A stretch of DNA of 64,000 nucleotides from positions 81,905-145,904 of the forward strand of contig NZ_BDBF01000004.1 of the NCBI RefSeq assembly GCF_001612845.1, given 5' to 3'. How positions within the stretch are numbered: the first letter of the stretch is position 1; each line of letters begins with the position of its first letter. This document shows, in pieces, positions 1 through 8,239 of the stretch. The notes below the pieces were generated by a model, which had not been told where the DNA came from, did not search any database, and saw only the letters and a list, made by a program, of their open reading frames with translations. Source of the DNA: Nocardia elegans NBRC 108235. GTDB lineage: Bacteria; Actinomycetota; Actinomycetes; Mycobacteriales; Mycobacteriaceae. The translations under genes were made by a program, and so were the position numbers.

Positions 1-3000
1 CAGAGTGTGGCCGCCCTGCTCGCCGGCCGCGGTGGTGCCCAGGAGGGCGCGATGGTGCCGGTCGGCGTGCGCACCGTCCGCCGCCTCGCGCCCCTGCCGG
101 AGGAGGTCACGGCCGTGGCCCGGTTCACCGAGGGCGACCGGCCGCTGGCCGATATCGATCTGCTCGATGCCGAGCGCACCGTGGTCATGCAGATCAGGGG
201 GATGGAATTCGGTTCCCTGACCCCCGGCCGCGGCCCGCTGCAGCGCATGACCGACATGTTCTACGAGGAACGGTGGGAGCTGCGCGATCCGGTCGACACA
301 TCCGCGCTTCCCGGCAACGACGGCCTGTACACCCTGGTCCTCGGCTACGGCGAGAACATCGACTCGCGGATCGAGCGGGTGCGCGATGCCGTCGCGGGCG
401 GTGCCGGATCGGAAGTCCTCCGCCTCGATCCCAGCGACGCCGAGCTGGAACCGGAACTGGCACAACGGCTTCGCGACATCTTCGGCACCGAGGGTGTGCA
501 ACGGCTGCACGTATGCGTGGTCCCCGGACATTCGCCCGACGGTGATGTGGCGGCGCTGTGGACGCTGCGCCGGATCGCGGTGACGCTGGACGGTTACCTC
601 GAGGAACGGGTCACCGAGCACGAGATCGAAATTCCGCTTACCGGCGACGGATCGATATACGTGACCGTGGTCAGCGCCCACGCGTATGCCCACCCCGCGG
701 ATGTGACGGCACCGGACCCCAGCCAGGCGGCCATCGCCGGTGCACGTCGGGTGCTGCTCAACGAGCAGTCCCGGCTGCGGTGGCGACTGGTGGATATCGA
801 TGCCGACACAACGGTCGCGGACCTGTCCGCCGAACTGGCGATCCCCGGCGGCTTCCAGTACGACCTGGTCGACGAGGCTGTCCTGCGCAACGGCCTGCGC
901 TGGACCACGGTCGTGACCCGGACGCTGCCGGAGCGGCTCGACGCCCTCGACACCGCCGAACCGCTCACCGATCCCGAGGCCAATTTCGAACTGGAACTAC
1001 CTCGTTCGCGCACCTTCGCGCGGCTGGGCTGGCGGCGCTGCGATCGGCGCGAACCCGGCCCGGGTGAGGTCGAGGTCCGGATGCGTGCGGTGGGCCTCAA
1101 CTACAAGGACGCGCTGAAGGTGATCGGCGTCCTCGGCGAACGCGAACTGTCGAAGACCTTCTTCGGCTTGGTGCCGGGTATGGAAGGTGGCGGCGAGGTG
1201 GTCCGGGTCGGCCCCGGCGTCACCGACTACGCGGTCGGCGACGCGGTGAGCCTGACCTCCAAGGGCATGGTCGCGCGCTATCACACCACGTCGACCGATT
1301 CGCTCACCCACGTGCATCCCGACACCGATGCCGGCCGGTGCAGCAGCGTTACCGCGTTCACCACCGCCGAGTACTCGTTGCTCGAACTGGCACGGATCCG
1401 TGCCGGTGAGACCGTGCTGGTGCACGGTGCGGCGGGCGGTGTCGGCAGCGCGGCGGTACAGATCGCGAAGTTGCACGGCGCCACCGTGATCGGCACCGCG
1501 AGCAGCGAACAGCGACGCGCCTATGTCCTGGCCGAGGGCGCCGATCACGTGGTCGGCTCGCGGTCGCTGAACTTCGTCGACGAGGTACTCGCCCTTACCG
1601 GCGGACGCGGTGTGGACGTGATCATCAGCTCGGCGCCCGGTGAGATCCTGCGCCAGAACTTCGCGGTGATCGCCGAATTCGGCCGCATCGTGGAGATCGG
1701 CAAGGCCGACATCTACACCGGCGGCATGCTGGATCTGTCGGCGTTCGACAAGAATGTCTCCTACTTTTCCTTCGATCTGGACCGGATGCTGCGGTTGCGG
1801 CACACCGAGGTGATGGAGCTGGGCCGCAAGGTCAACGCCAGCTTCGACGACGGCACCTATCGGCCGCTGCCGTTCCAGAAGTACGGCACGGCGGAGGTGG
1901 CCCAGGCCTTCGAGGAGGTGGCCCGCTCGACCCGGATCGGCCGGGTCGCGCTGGATCTGACCGAGGAAGCACCGCTGGTCCGCCCGCAGCTGCCGGACAT
2001 CGAGATCGACCCGGCGGCGCAATACCTGATCACCGGTGGTTTCGGCGCCTTCGGCCTGGCCACCGGACGGTGGCTGGTGGGCCACGGCGCCCGCCGGCTG
2101 ACCCTGCTCGGCCGCGGCGGTGCCACCACCGAGGCCGCCGTCGCGCAGCTCGCCGCCTGGGAGGCGCAGGGCATCGAGGTCACCGTCGAGCGGGTCGACA
2201 TCACCGATGCCGATGCCGTCGCGGCGGTCGTCGCTCGCGCCCACCGGCCCGAACATCCGCTGCGCGGGGTGTTCCACACAGCCGGCGCCATCGACGACAA
2301 GCGCATCACCGTCATGGATGCCGAGAGTCTGGCCAAGGTGTTCCGCGCGAAGGCCGACGGTGCGCGCGCACTCGTCGCCGGCATCCAGGCGGCCGGGGCG
2401 CGACTGGACCAGTTCGCGCTGTGGTCCTCCGGCAGTGCGATGTTCGGCGGTGTCGGCCAATACGCCTATACCGCGGCCAATATCGCGCTCCAGGCCATCG
2501 GGGATACGGTGGTCCGCGCGGGCGGTACCGCCCTGGTCGTCGGCTGGGGGCATATGTCCGGCGGCGGTATGGCCGACGACGAACACATCGCGCGGTATCT
2601 GCGCAACACCGGCTTCGATTCGATCACCATGGACGAGGGGACCGAATATCTGGAGCAGGCGCTGCGATTGGGCGTCACGCAGGTCTCGATCATTCCGGTC
2701 GACTGGGCCAAGGTGAACGCCACCGCGCCGTTCTTCGCCCAGACCGGACGCACCAAGGAGCTGATCGCCGCTGCGGCACAGGATGATTCGGCCGCCGCGC
2801 GGCTGCGCGTTCAGCTCGCCGAACTCGACGAGGGTAAGCGCAACGAGGTGGTCGCCTTCATGCTGGCCGAGCAACTCGCGCAGGTCATGGGCGTTTCGGC
2901 GGATTCGATCGACCTGACGGTTCCGGTGCCCGAACTCGGATTGGACTCGTTGATGGCGGTCGAATTCGGCGCCCTGGTGACGAAATCGCTGGGCGTGGAA

Positions 3001-3090
3001 CTGATGTCGATGAAGATGGGCCGCTCGTTCAGCCTCGAACAGGCGGGTGCGCGGGTGGCCGAGGCGATCGTGCAGGGGGCGGCGGGATGA
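1..3090 (+). CDS. Type I polyketide synthase, C-terminal part (DH tail-ER-KR-ACP), 5' truncated by window
   Basis: The frame is open from base 1, so the gene begins outside the window. In order: the end of a dehydratase double-hotdog fold (to about nt 260); a linker or structural region; an enoyl reductase (about nt 1000-1960) with the NADPH motif HGAAGGVGSAAVQ near nt 1423; a ketoreductase with TGGFGAFG near nt 2030, a catalytic-region Ser pair (SSGSAMFG) and the Tyr/Asn motif QYAYTAAN near nt 2458; and an acyl carrier protein with GLDSLM, whose Ser at nt 2947-2949 is the phosphopantetheine site. DH+ER+KR make this a fully reducing module producing a saturated acyl chain. There is no thioesterase after the ACP. 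The next gene, 40 bp away, encodes a PLP enzyme of the alpha-oxoamine synthase family, which I infer releases the chain. The product is unknown. Confidence 0.93.
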   Translation, partial: QSVAALLAGRGGAQEGAMVPVGVRTVRRLAPLPEEVTAVARFTEGDRPLADIDLLDAERTVVMQIRGMEFGSLTPGRGPLQRMTDMFYEERWELRDPVDTSALPGNDGLYTLVLGYGENIDSRIERVRDAVAGGAGSEVLRLDPSDAELEPELAQRLRDIFGTEGVQRLHVCVVPGHSPDGDVAALWTLRRIAVTLDGYLEERVTEHEIEIPLTGDGSIYVTVVSAHAYAHPADVTAPDPSQAAIAGARRVLLNEQSRLRWRLVDIDADTTVADLSAELAIPGGFQYDLVDEAVLRNGLRWTTVVTRTLPERLDALDTAEPLTDPEANFELELPRSRTFARLGWRRCDRREPGPGEVEVRMRAVGLNYKDALKVIGVLGERELSKTFFGLVPGMEGGGEVVRVGPGVTDYAVGDAVSLTSKGMVARYHTTSTDSLTHVHPDTDAGRCSSVTAFTTAEYSLLELARIRAGETVLVHGAAGGVGSAAVQIAKLHGATVIGTASSEQRRAYVLAEGADHVVGSRSLNFVDEVLALTGGRGVDVIISSAPGEILRQNFAVIAEFGRIVEIGKADIYTGGMLDLSAFDKNVSYFSFDLDRMLRLRHTEVMELGRKVNASFDDGTYRPLPFQKYGTAEVAQAFEEVARSTRIGRVALDLTEEAPLVRPQLPDIEIDPAAQYLITGGFGAFGLATGRWLVGHGARRLTLLGRGGATTEAAVAQLAAWEAQGIEVTVERVDITDADAVAAVVARAHRPEHPLRGVFHTAGAIDDKRITVMDAESLAKVFRAKADGARALVAGIQAAGARLDQFALWSSGSAMFGGVGQYAYTAANIALQAIGDTVVRAGGTALVVGWGHMSGGGMADDEHIARYLRNTGFDSITMDEGTEYLEQALRLGVTQVSIIPVDWAKVNATAPFFAQTGRTKELIAAAAQDDSAAARLRVQLAELDEGKRNEVVAFMLAEQLAQVMGVSADSIDLTVPVPELGLDSLMAVEFGALVTKSLGVELMSMKMGRSFSLEQAGARVAEAIVQGAAG

Positions 3091-3130
3091 GAAGGCCGCA
3101 GCTGCCTGCTGCGCCGGGAAAGGATGCGGG

Positions 3131-4528
3131 ATGAGTGAGTCGGCGCGGGATCTGGCGCGGAAGTTGTTGTCCGGAACGGCATCTGGTGCCTCCCCGGCGG
3201 CCGCACCCACCGCTGCGACGTCCGGTAGCTCGCGCGGTGCGTTCACCGGCGGCCACAGTAAACCGGCCCGCCCGCGCCGGGGTCCCGGACGCCAATTCGC
3301 CGACCACCCCGAGGTCGCGGCGATGGTGCAGAAACGCGCGGCGATCGCGGCAGTGCACGAGCACAGCGGCACGCCGAATCCGATGTTCCTCGTGCGGGAG
3401 AGCCCGAACGACACCGTCATCCGGTGGCAGGGCCGGGATCTGGTGAATTTCAGCGCCTACAACTATCTCGGCCTGGGCAACCATCCGAAGGTGGTGCAGG
3501 CCGCCAAGGACGCGCTGGACACCTACGGCGCGTCCGCCTCGGCCAGCCGCATCGTCGCCGGGGAGATCCCGATCTACGCCGAACTCGAACAGCGCCTGGC
3601 GGCGATGTACGACGTCGGCGACGCGATGGTCACCACCAGTGGTTATCTCACCAATGCCGGGGTGATCGGCTTCCTGCTGGGCGCAGACGACGTCGCGATC
3701 TGCGATTCGCTCATCCACGGCAGCGTGGTCTCCGGGGTGCAGTGGTCGGGAGCGCGGCGGCTCAACTTCCGCCACAACGATCCGGAGTCGCTGCGTTCGG
3801 TGTTGCGCATGTCGCGCGGGAACTTCGATCGGGCGCTGGTCGTGGTCGAAGGGCATTACAGCATGGACGGCACGGTCGGCCGGGTGAGCGAAATAGCCTC
3901 CATCGCAAGGGAATTCGACTGCGCGGTCATGGTCGACGAGGCGCATTCGCTCGGCGTCTTCGGCGAACGCGGCCACGGCATCCGCGAGCACTACGGCATG
4001 GCAGGCGACGATGTCGACATCTGGATGGGCACCCTGTCGAAGGCGTTGGGCAGCTGCGGCGGTTTCATCGCCGCCGACGCGGACCTGATCGCCGCGATGA
4101 AGGCCGCCGCACCGGGTGTGGCCATGCTGACCGGCGGCCCGGCGCCCTCGACCATCGGCGCCGCGCTGGCCGCACTCGACGTCCTCGAGGCGGAACCGCA
4201 GCGACTGCGCCGGCTGTGGTCCAACGCCGAGCACTTCCGCACCCTGCTCGGCGAGCGCGGCATCGACCTCGGCATCTCCGAAGGCACCCCGATCTGCCCG
4301 GTCATCGTCCCCGGTGAACTGCGCGCCGGCTACGTCGCCACCACACTGCTGCAGAACGGCGTCTACGCGGGCGCGATCTCCTCTCCGGCGGTACCGGCGG
4401 GTCAGGAACGACTGCGCTTCTTCCTGACCTCCGAACACGAACCGGCGCAACTGGAGGCCGCCGCCGATCTGCTGTCCGAGGCCGTCACCGCCGCCGCGCA
4501 GTTGCCGGACCTGGGCGTCACCGGCTGA
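3131..4528 (+). CDS. Alpha-oxoamine synthase family PLP enzyme (AONS/SPT/KBL-like), probable PKS chain-release enzyme
   Basis: 465 aa. The start ATG is preceded by GGGAAAGGA. About 65 N-terminal residues are low-complexity Ala/Pro/Arg; a fold-type I aminotransferase core follows. The PLP-binding DEAHS motif is at residues 269-273, and the Schiff-base Lys is K304 in GTLSKALGS. The family condenses an acyl thioester with an amino acid (Gly, Ala or Ser) with loss of CO2, giving an alpha-amino ketone. Biotin synthesis (BioF) is an alternative role, but the gene directly follows a PKS ending in an ACP and no bio genes are nearby. Offloading of the polyketide as an amino ketone, as known for fumonisin-type and sphingoid-type pathways, is the preferred inference. 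The amino acid substrate is not predictable here. Confidence 0.88.
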   Translation: MSESARDLARKLLSGTASGASPAAAPTAATSGSSRGAFTGGHSKPARPRRGPGRQFADHPEVAAMVQKRAAIAAVHEHSGTPNPMFLVRESPNDTVIRWQGRDLVNFSAYNYLGLGNHPKVVQAAKDALDTYGASASASRIVAGEIPIYAELEQRLAAMYDVGDAMVTTSGYLTNAGVIGFLLGADDVAICDSLIHGSVVSGVQWSGARRLNFRHNDPESLRSVLRMSRGNFDRALVVVEGHYSMDGTVGRVSEIASIAREFDCAVMVDEAHSLGVFGERGHGIREHYGMAGDDVDIWMGTLSKALGSCGGFIAADADLIAAMKAAAPGVAMLTGGPAPSTIGAALAALDVLEAEPQRLRRLWSNAEHFRTLLGERGIDLGISEGTPICPVIVPGELRAGYVATTLLQNGVYAGAISSPAVPAGQERLRFFLTSEHEPAQLEAAADLLSEAVTAAAQLPDLGVTG

Positions 4529-4548
4529 CATGCGCGGCCGACCGCCAC

Positions 4549-4586
4549 GCGAGAGGGCCGTGCCACGACGTGTCCGGTCCTCTCGC
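4549..4586 (+). terminator. Possible hairpin after the PKS/oxoamine synthase genes
   Basis: GCGAGAGG (4549-4556) pairs with CCTCTCGC (4579-4586) across a 22-nt loop, 20 bp after the stop codon. There is no T tract, so it is only a weak terminator candidate. Confidence 0.35.
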
Positions 4587-4715
4587 CGGGCGGTTCGGAA
4601 GGTTCCGACGGGTGGCGCAGCCGGCGGTCTCGTGGCTGGAGGCCGAGCGTGGGCAGGCTCCGGAGCCCGGGCGTGCCGGTGAATCGGCATGTCGCGGCCC
4701 GGTACGTTGGTGCTC

Positions 4716-5651
4716 GTGGAACTACGAATCTTCACCGAGCCCCAGCAAGGGGCTACCTACGACGATCTGCTCCGGGTTGCGAAGGTGACCGAGGAGACGG
4801 GGTTCGACGCATTCTTCCGGTCGGATCACTATCTGAAGATGGGCGGGGTCTCCGGCCTGCCCGGGCCCACCGACGCGTGGATCACGCTGGCCGGGCTCGC
4901 GCGCGAGACCTCCCGGATCCGCCTGGGCACATTGGTCACCGCCGCGACATTCCGGCATCCGTCGGTGCTGGCGATCTCGGTCGCGCAGGTCGACCAGATG
5001 TCGGGCGGCCGGGTCGAACTCGGACTCGGTTCGGGGTGGTTCGCCGATGAGCATCGCGCCTACGGCATCGATCTGCCAGAGCTCGGCGAGCGCTTCGACC
5101 GCTACGCCGAGCAACTGGCCGTCATCACCGGCCTGTGGCAGACCCCGGTGGGCGAGACCTTCGATTTCACGGGCAAACACTATGTGCTGCAGGGCAGTCC
5201 GGCACTGCCGAAGCCGGTGCAGCAGCCCGGCCCGCCCGTGATCATCGGTGGCGCGGGCAAGAAGCGCACACCGGCCCTGGCCGCGCGGTACGCCCACGAG
5301 TTCAATCTGCCGTTCACGGATGCGGAAACGGCTGCGGCGCAATTCGATCGGGTTGCCGCGGCCGCGCGCGACATCGGCCGCGATCCCGGTGAGATCGTCC
5401 GCTCGGCCGCCCAGGTGCTGTGCGTGGGCCGCGACGAGGCCGAGATCGCCCGCCGCGCCGCGGCGATCGGCCGCGAGGTGGACGAACTGCGCACCAACGG
5501 CCTGGCAGGCACCCCGGCCGAGGTGGTCGACAAGATCGGCCGCTACCGCGAGACCACCGGCATCACCCGCCTCTACCTGCAGGTCTTGGATCTGTCCGAC
5601 CTCGACCACGTGGAATTGGTCGCCGGCGAGGTCGCCGCCCAGCTGGGCTGA
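4716..5651 (+). CDS. LLM-class F420-dependent oxidoreductase
   Basis: 311 aa. The GTG at 4716 is preferred over the upstream ATG at 4689 because family members begin near the motif ELRIFTEPQQGA. The protein is a luciferase-like TIM barrel; RSDHYLKMGG, RIRLGTLVTAATFRHP and GGRVELGLGSGWF are typical of F420-dependent members. The role is probably hydride transfer with F420H2 to an unknown substrate. It stands alone between the PKS genes and the convergent MMPL gene, whose stop lies 22 bp downstream. F420 use is inferred from the family, not from a demonstrated binding site. Confidence 0.82.
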   Translation: MELRIFTEPQQGATYDDLLRVAKVTEETGFDAFFRSDHYLKMGGVSGLPGPTDAWITLAGLARETSRIRLGTLVTAATFRHPSVLAISVAQVDQMSGGRVELGLGSGWFADEHRAYGIDLPELGERFDRYAEQLAVITGLWQTPVGETFDFTGKHYVLQGSPALPKPVQQPGPPVIIGGAGKKRTPALAARYAHEFNLPFTDAETAAAQFDRVAAAARDIGRDPGEIVRSAAQVLCVGRDEAEIARRAAAIGREVDELRTNGLAGTPAEVVDKIGRYRETTGITRLYLQVLDLSDLDHVELVAGEVAAQLG

Positions 5652-5673
5652 ACCATCCGGTGCCAGCGTCGGC

Positions 5674-7983
5674 TCAGCCGACCTTCACCGGACTCCTGGG
5701 CTCGTCCGGATTGTCGACGTGGAGCTCGTGCAACCGCGCACCCTCCACGTCGATATCCGGCACGATCCGGCTGAGCCATCCCGGAATCCACCAGGCCGCC
5801 TTACCCATCAGCACCAGCAGCGACGGGATCAGGACCATCCGCACCAGGAAGGCGTCGAACAGGACGCCCGCGGCGAGCGCGAAACCCATCGATTTGGCGG
5901 TCGCATCCGATTCCAGCAGGAACGAACCGAAGACCGAGATCATGATGACGGCGGCCGAGGTCACCACGCGTGCGCCGTGGTGGTAGCCGGAGATCATCGC
6001 CTCGGTGGGTGGTTTCCCGTGCACGTATTCCTCGCGCATGCGGGTGACGAGGAAGACCTGGTAGTCCATGGCGAGGCCGAAGACCAAGCCGATCAACATG
6101 ATCGGCAGGAAGCTCACGATCGGCCGGGGTTCGGAAATGAGGCCGAGGGCGCCCTTCTGGAAGATCAGCACGGTGGCGCCGAACGTCGCCGCCATGGAGA
6201 GCAGGAATCCCAGTGCGGCGGTGAAAGGCACCAGCAGCGAACGGAACACCGCGATCAGCAACAGGAATGCCGCACCCGCCACGATGGCCAGATAGGGCAG
6301 GATCTTGCTGAGCAGCGCATGGTCGACATCGGCGTAAATGGCTGTGGTGCCGGTGATTCCGTAGTCGATGCCGTATCTGTCGTGCAGTGCGGCTTCGGCA
6401 TTGCGCGCGTTGCGCACCAGATCCTTGGTGGCCTGATCGTTGGGCCCGGTGGCGGGTACCGCGGTCATCAACGCGCCGCCGCCGTCCCTGCTCAGCTGCG
6501 GTCGGGTCACATAGTCCATACCCGGATACGCGGCCAGTTCGTCGTGTAGCGCGGTCAGCGCCGCCTGCCGCTGATCGGCGGGCACCTGCGACAGATCGGC
6601 GACGACTTGCAGCTTGCCGTTACTGCCGGCACCGAATCCCTCGGTGCGCAGGTCGTAGGCCTTGCGAATGGTGGTGGTCCTGGGCTGGCTGTCCTCACCG
6701 GGCAGGCCCAGATTCAAGCTCAGCGCGGGCGCGGCCAGCAGACCCAGCACGATGATGCTCGCGATCAGCGTCAGCCACGGCATCTGCCCGATCACCCGCG
6801 CCACCCGCATACCGTTGGTGACCACCGAATCGTCCTCGGGATCGTGTTGCGCGATCACCGGCAGCTTCGGCTCGAACAGATACTTGCCGAAGGCGCCGAG
6901 CAGTGCCGGCATCAGGGTGATGGCGGTGAGCACCGCGAACGCCGCCGCGATCGCCCCGCCCAGCCCCATGAAGGTCAGGAAGCGGATGTTGACGATGGCC
7001 AGGGCGACGAGCGCGATAATCACCGTCGCGCCCGCGAACACGACCGCCGAACCGGCCGTCCCCAGGGCCGTGCCCGCGGCGATCTCCGGCGAATTCTGCA
7101 CCGCGCGTTCGTGTTTGTAGCGCGAGACGATGAACAGCGCGTAGTCGATCGAGAGCGCGATGCCGATCATCGAGGCCAGGAAGGTGGTGAAGCTCGGTAC
7201 CGACATGAACGATGTGCCGAGGAAGATCACCGACGTCGCCAGTCCGAGTCCGACGATCGCGGTGATGATCGGCACGAAGGCGGCCACGATCGCGCCGAAG
7301 GCCACCACCATCACCACCAGCGCCACGGCCATGCCGATCATCTCGGCCCGACCACTGGGCTGTTGTTGTTCCATCGCCAGCGACCCGCTCATCTCCACCT
7401 GAAGTCCGGCGGCCCGCGCCTCGTCACCGACCGCGTAGGCGGCCGCGCGATCGGCGGCGGTGATATCGGTGAACTTCTGGATCGTGAACGGAACGGTCAG
7501 CACCGCAACGGTATCGGGGTTCTCCTTGTTCAACACGTTGACCGGCGCGGCACTGCAGCGCGAGACGAATTCCGGCGAACTGCGATCGGTCGCGAAGCAG
7601 CCCATCTGTTCGGTGGCGGTGATCGGATCCACCAGCGGGGTCTTGTGATCGACGATGTTCAGATCGTTCAGCTTCGAAACCACACCACCGACGGCCGCGC
7701 GCTGGGATGCGTCGGTGAGTTTCTGCCCCGGTGCCGCCCCGAAGACATAGGTGCCGGTGACCGCCTCGAAACTGAACGCCTGCGACATCCCCGGGAAGTG
7801 TTTGTCCATGATCTCGGTGGCGCGTTCCGACGGCAGATTCGGGATCGTGAAGTCGTCGTTCATCGGCTTCTTCAACTGCGTGCCGAGACTGCCGATGATC
7901 AGGAACAGGATCAGCCAGACCGGGAGCACGATCCACTTGTGCCGAAAGGCGAACCTTCCCCACCGATACAGATACACGGACAC
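5674..7983 (-). CDS. MMPL family (RND) transporter, copy 1
   Basis: 769 aa, start ATG. The RND/MMPL layout shows an N-terminal TM helix (VLPVWLILFLIIGSLG), an extracellular domain to about residue 190, a block of TM helices with SIDYALFIVSRYKHE, a second extracellular domain, and a second TM block with GLAMDYQVFLVTRMREE. The paired SIDYA and AMDYQ motifs in the membrane are the usual proton-relay positions. The protein probably exports a lipid or hydrophobic compound across the inner membrane by proton motive force. It is a close paralogue of the next gene (same first 10 residues, same C-terminal blocks), indicating tandem duplication. Confidence 0.9.
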   Translation of the reverse strand: MSVYLYRWGRFAFRHKWIVLPVWLILFLIIGSLGTQLKKPMNDDFTIPNLPSERATEIMDKHFPGMSQAFSFEAVTGTYVFGAAPGQKLTDASQRAAVGGVVSKLNDLNIVDHKTPLVDPITATEQMGCFATDRSSPEFVSRCSAAPVNVLNKENPDTVAVLTVPFTIQKFTDITAADRAAAYAVGDEARAAGLQVEMSGSLAMEQQQPSGRAEMIGMAVALVVMVVAFGAIVAAFVPIITAIVGLGLATSVIFLGTSFMSVPSFTTFLASMIGIALSIDYALFIVSRYKHERAVQNSPEIAAGTALGTAGSAVVFAGATVIIALVALAIVNIRFLTFMGLGGAIAAAFAVLTAITLMPALLGAFGKYLFEPKLPVIAQHDPEDDSVVTNGMRVARVIGQMPWLTLIASIIVLGLLAAPALSLNLGLPGEDSQPRTTTIRKAYDLRTEGFGAGSNGKLQVVADLSQVPADQRQAALTALHDELAAYPGMDYVTRPQLSRDGGGALMTAVPATGPNDQATKDLVRNARNAEAALHDRYGIDYGITGTTAIYADVDHALLSKILPYLAIVAGAAFLLLIAVFRSLLVPFTAALGFLLSMAATFGATVLIFQKGALGLISEPRPIVSFLPIMLIGLVFGLAMDYQVFLVTRMREEYVHGKPPTEAMISGYHHGARVVTSAAVIMISVFGSFLLESDATAKSMGFALAAGVLFDAFLVRMVLIPSLLVLMGKAAWWIPGWLSRIVPDIDVEGARLHELHVDNPDEPRSPVKVG

Positions 7984-8185
7984 GAGGCGCTCCTAGTGGT
8001 CGCGGGCCTCGATTGGCGCTGACTGCGAACCGGGGCCGGTCGCTGATCGAGCTGTGCGGTTGCCGACACACTCGCCGGTACCGTCGGTCCGCCGAGTGGC
8101 CGAGCTGGAGAGCATTAGGTTCGAGTCTGCTGTGTCGTTGCTGCAAGATCAAGATCTGTGCGGTCCGAGATCCCCCGGACCGGAT

Positions 8186-8229
8186 ACGGCACGAGCCCCC
8201 ATCCCTGTTCGGATGAGGGCTCGTGCCGT
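8186..8229. terminator. 13-bp-stem hairpin between the two MMPL genes
   Basis: ACGGCACGAGCCC (8186-8198) pairs with GGGCTCGTGCCGT (8217-8229), with a nested CATCC/GGATG stem. It lies 11 bp beyond the stop of the upstream (minus-strand) MMPL gene, so it probably ends that transcript. There is no clear T tract. The rest of the 256-bp intergenic stretch has no ORF I can support. Confidence 0.55.
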
Positions 8230-8239
8230 GGTTCGCGGA

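Noticed and set aside
997..3420. 807-codon minus-strand open frame across the PKS gene
   Set aside because: Antisense to a clear PKS; composition is typical of high-GC shadow frames with no domain signal.
3131..4528. BioF (8-amino-7-oxononanoate synthase) for biotin synthesis
   Set aside because: Family residues fit, but the gene is directly coupled to a PKS ending in an ACP and no bio genes are present; not excluded, but less likely.
8085..8140. tRNA-like fragments (GCCGAGTGGCCGAG near 8093 and GGTTCGAGTC near 8119) between the MMPL genes
   Set aside because: The D-arm-like and T-arm-like pieces are only about 15-20 nt apart and no acceptor stem closes them, so this is not a functional tRNA; chance or a decayed remnant.
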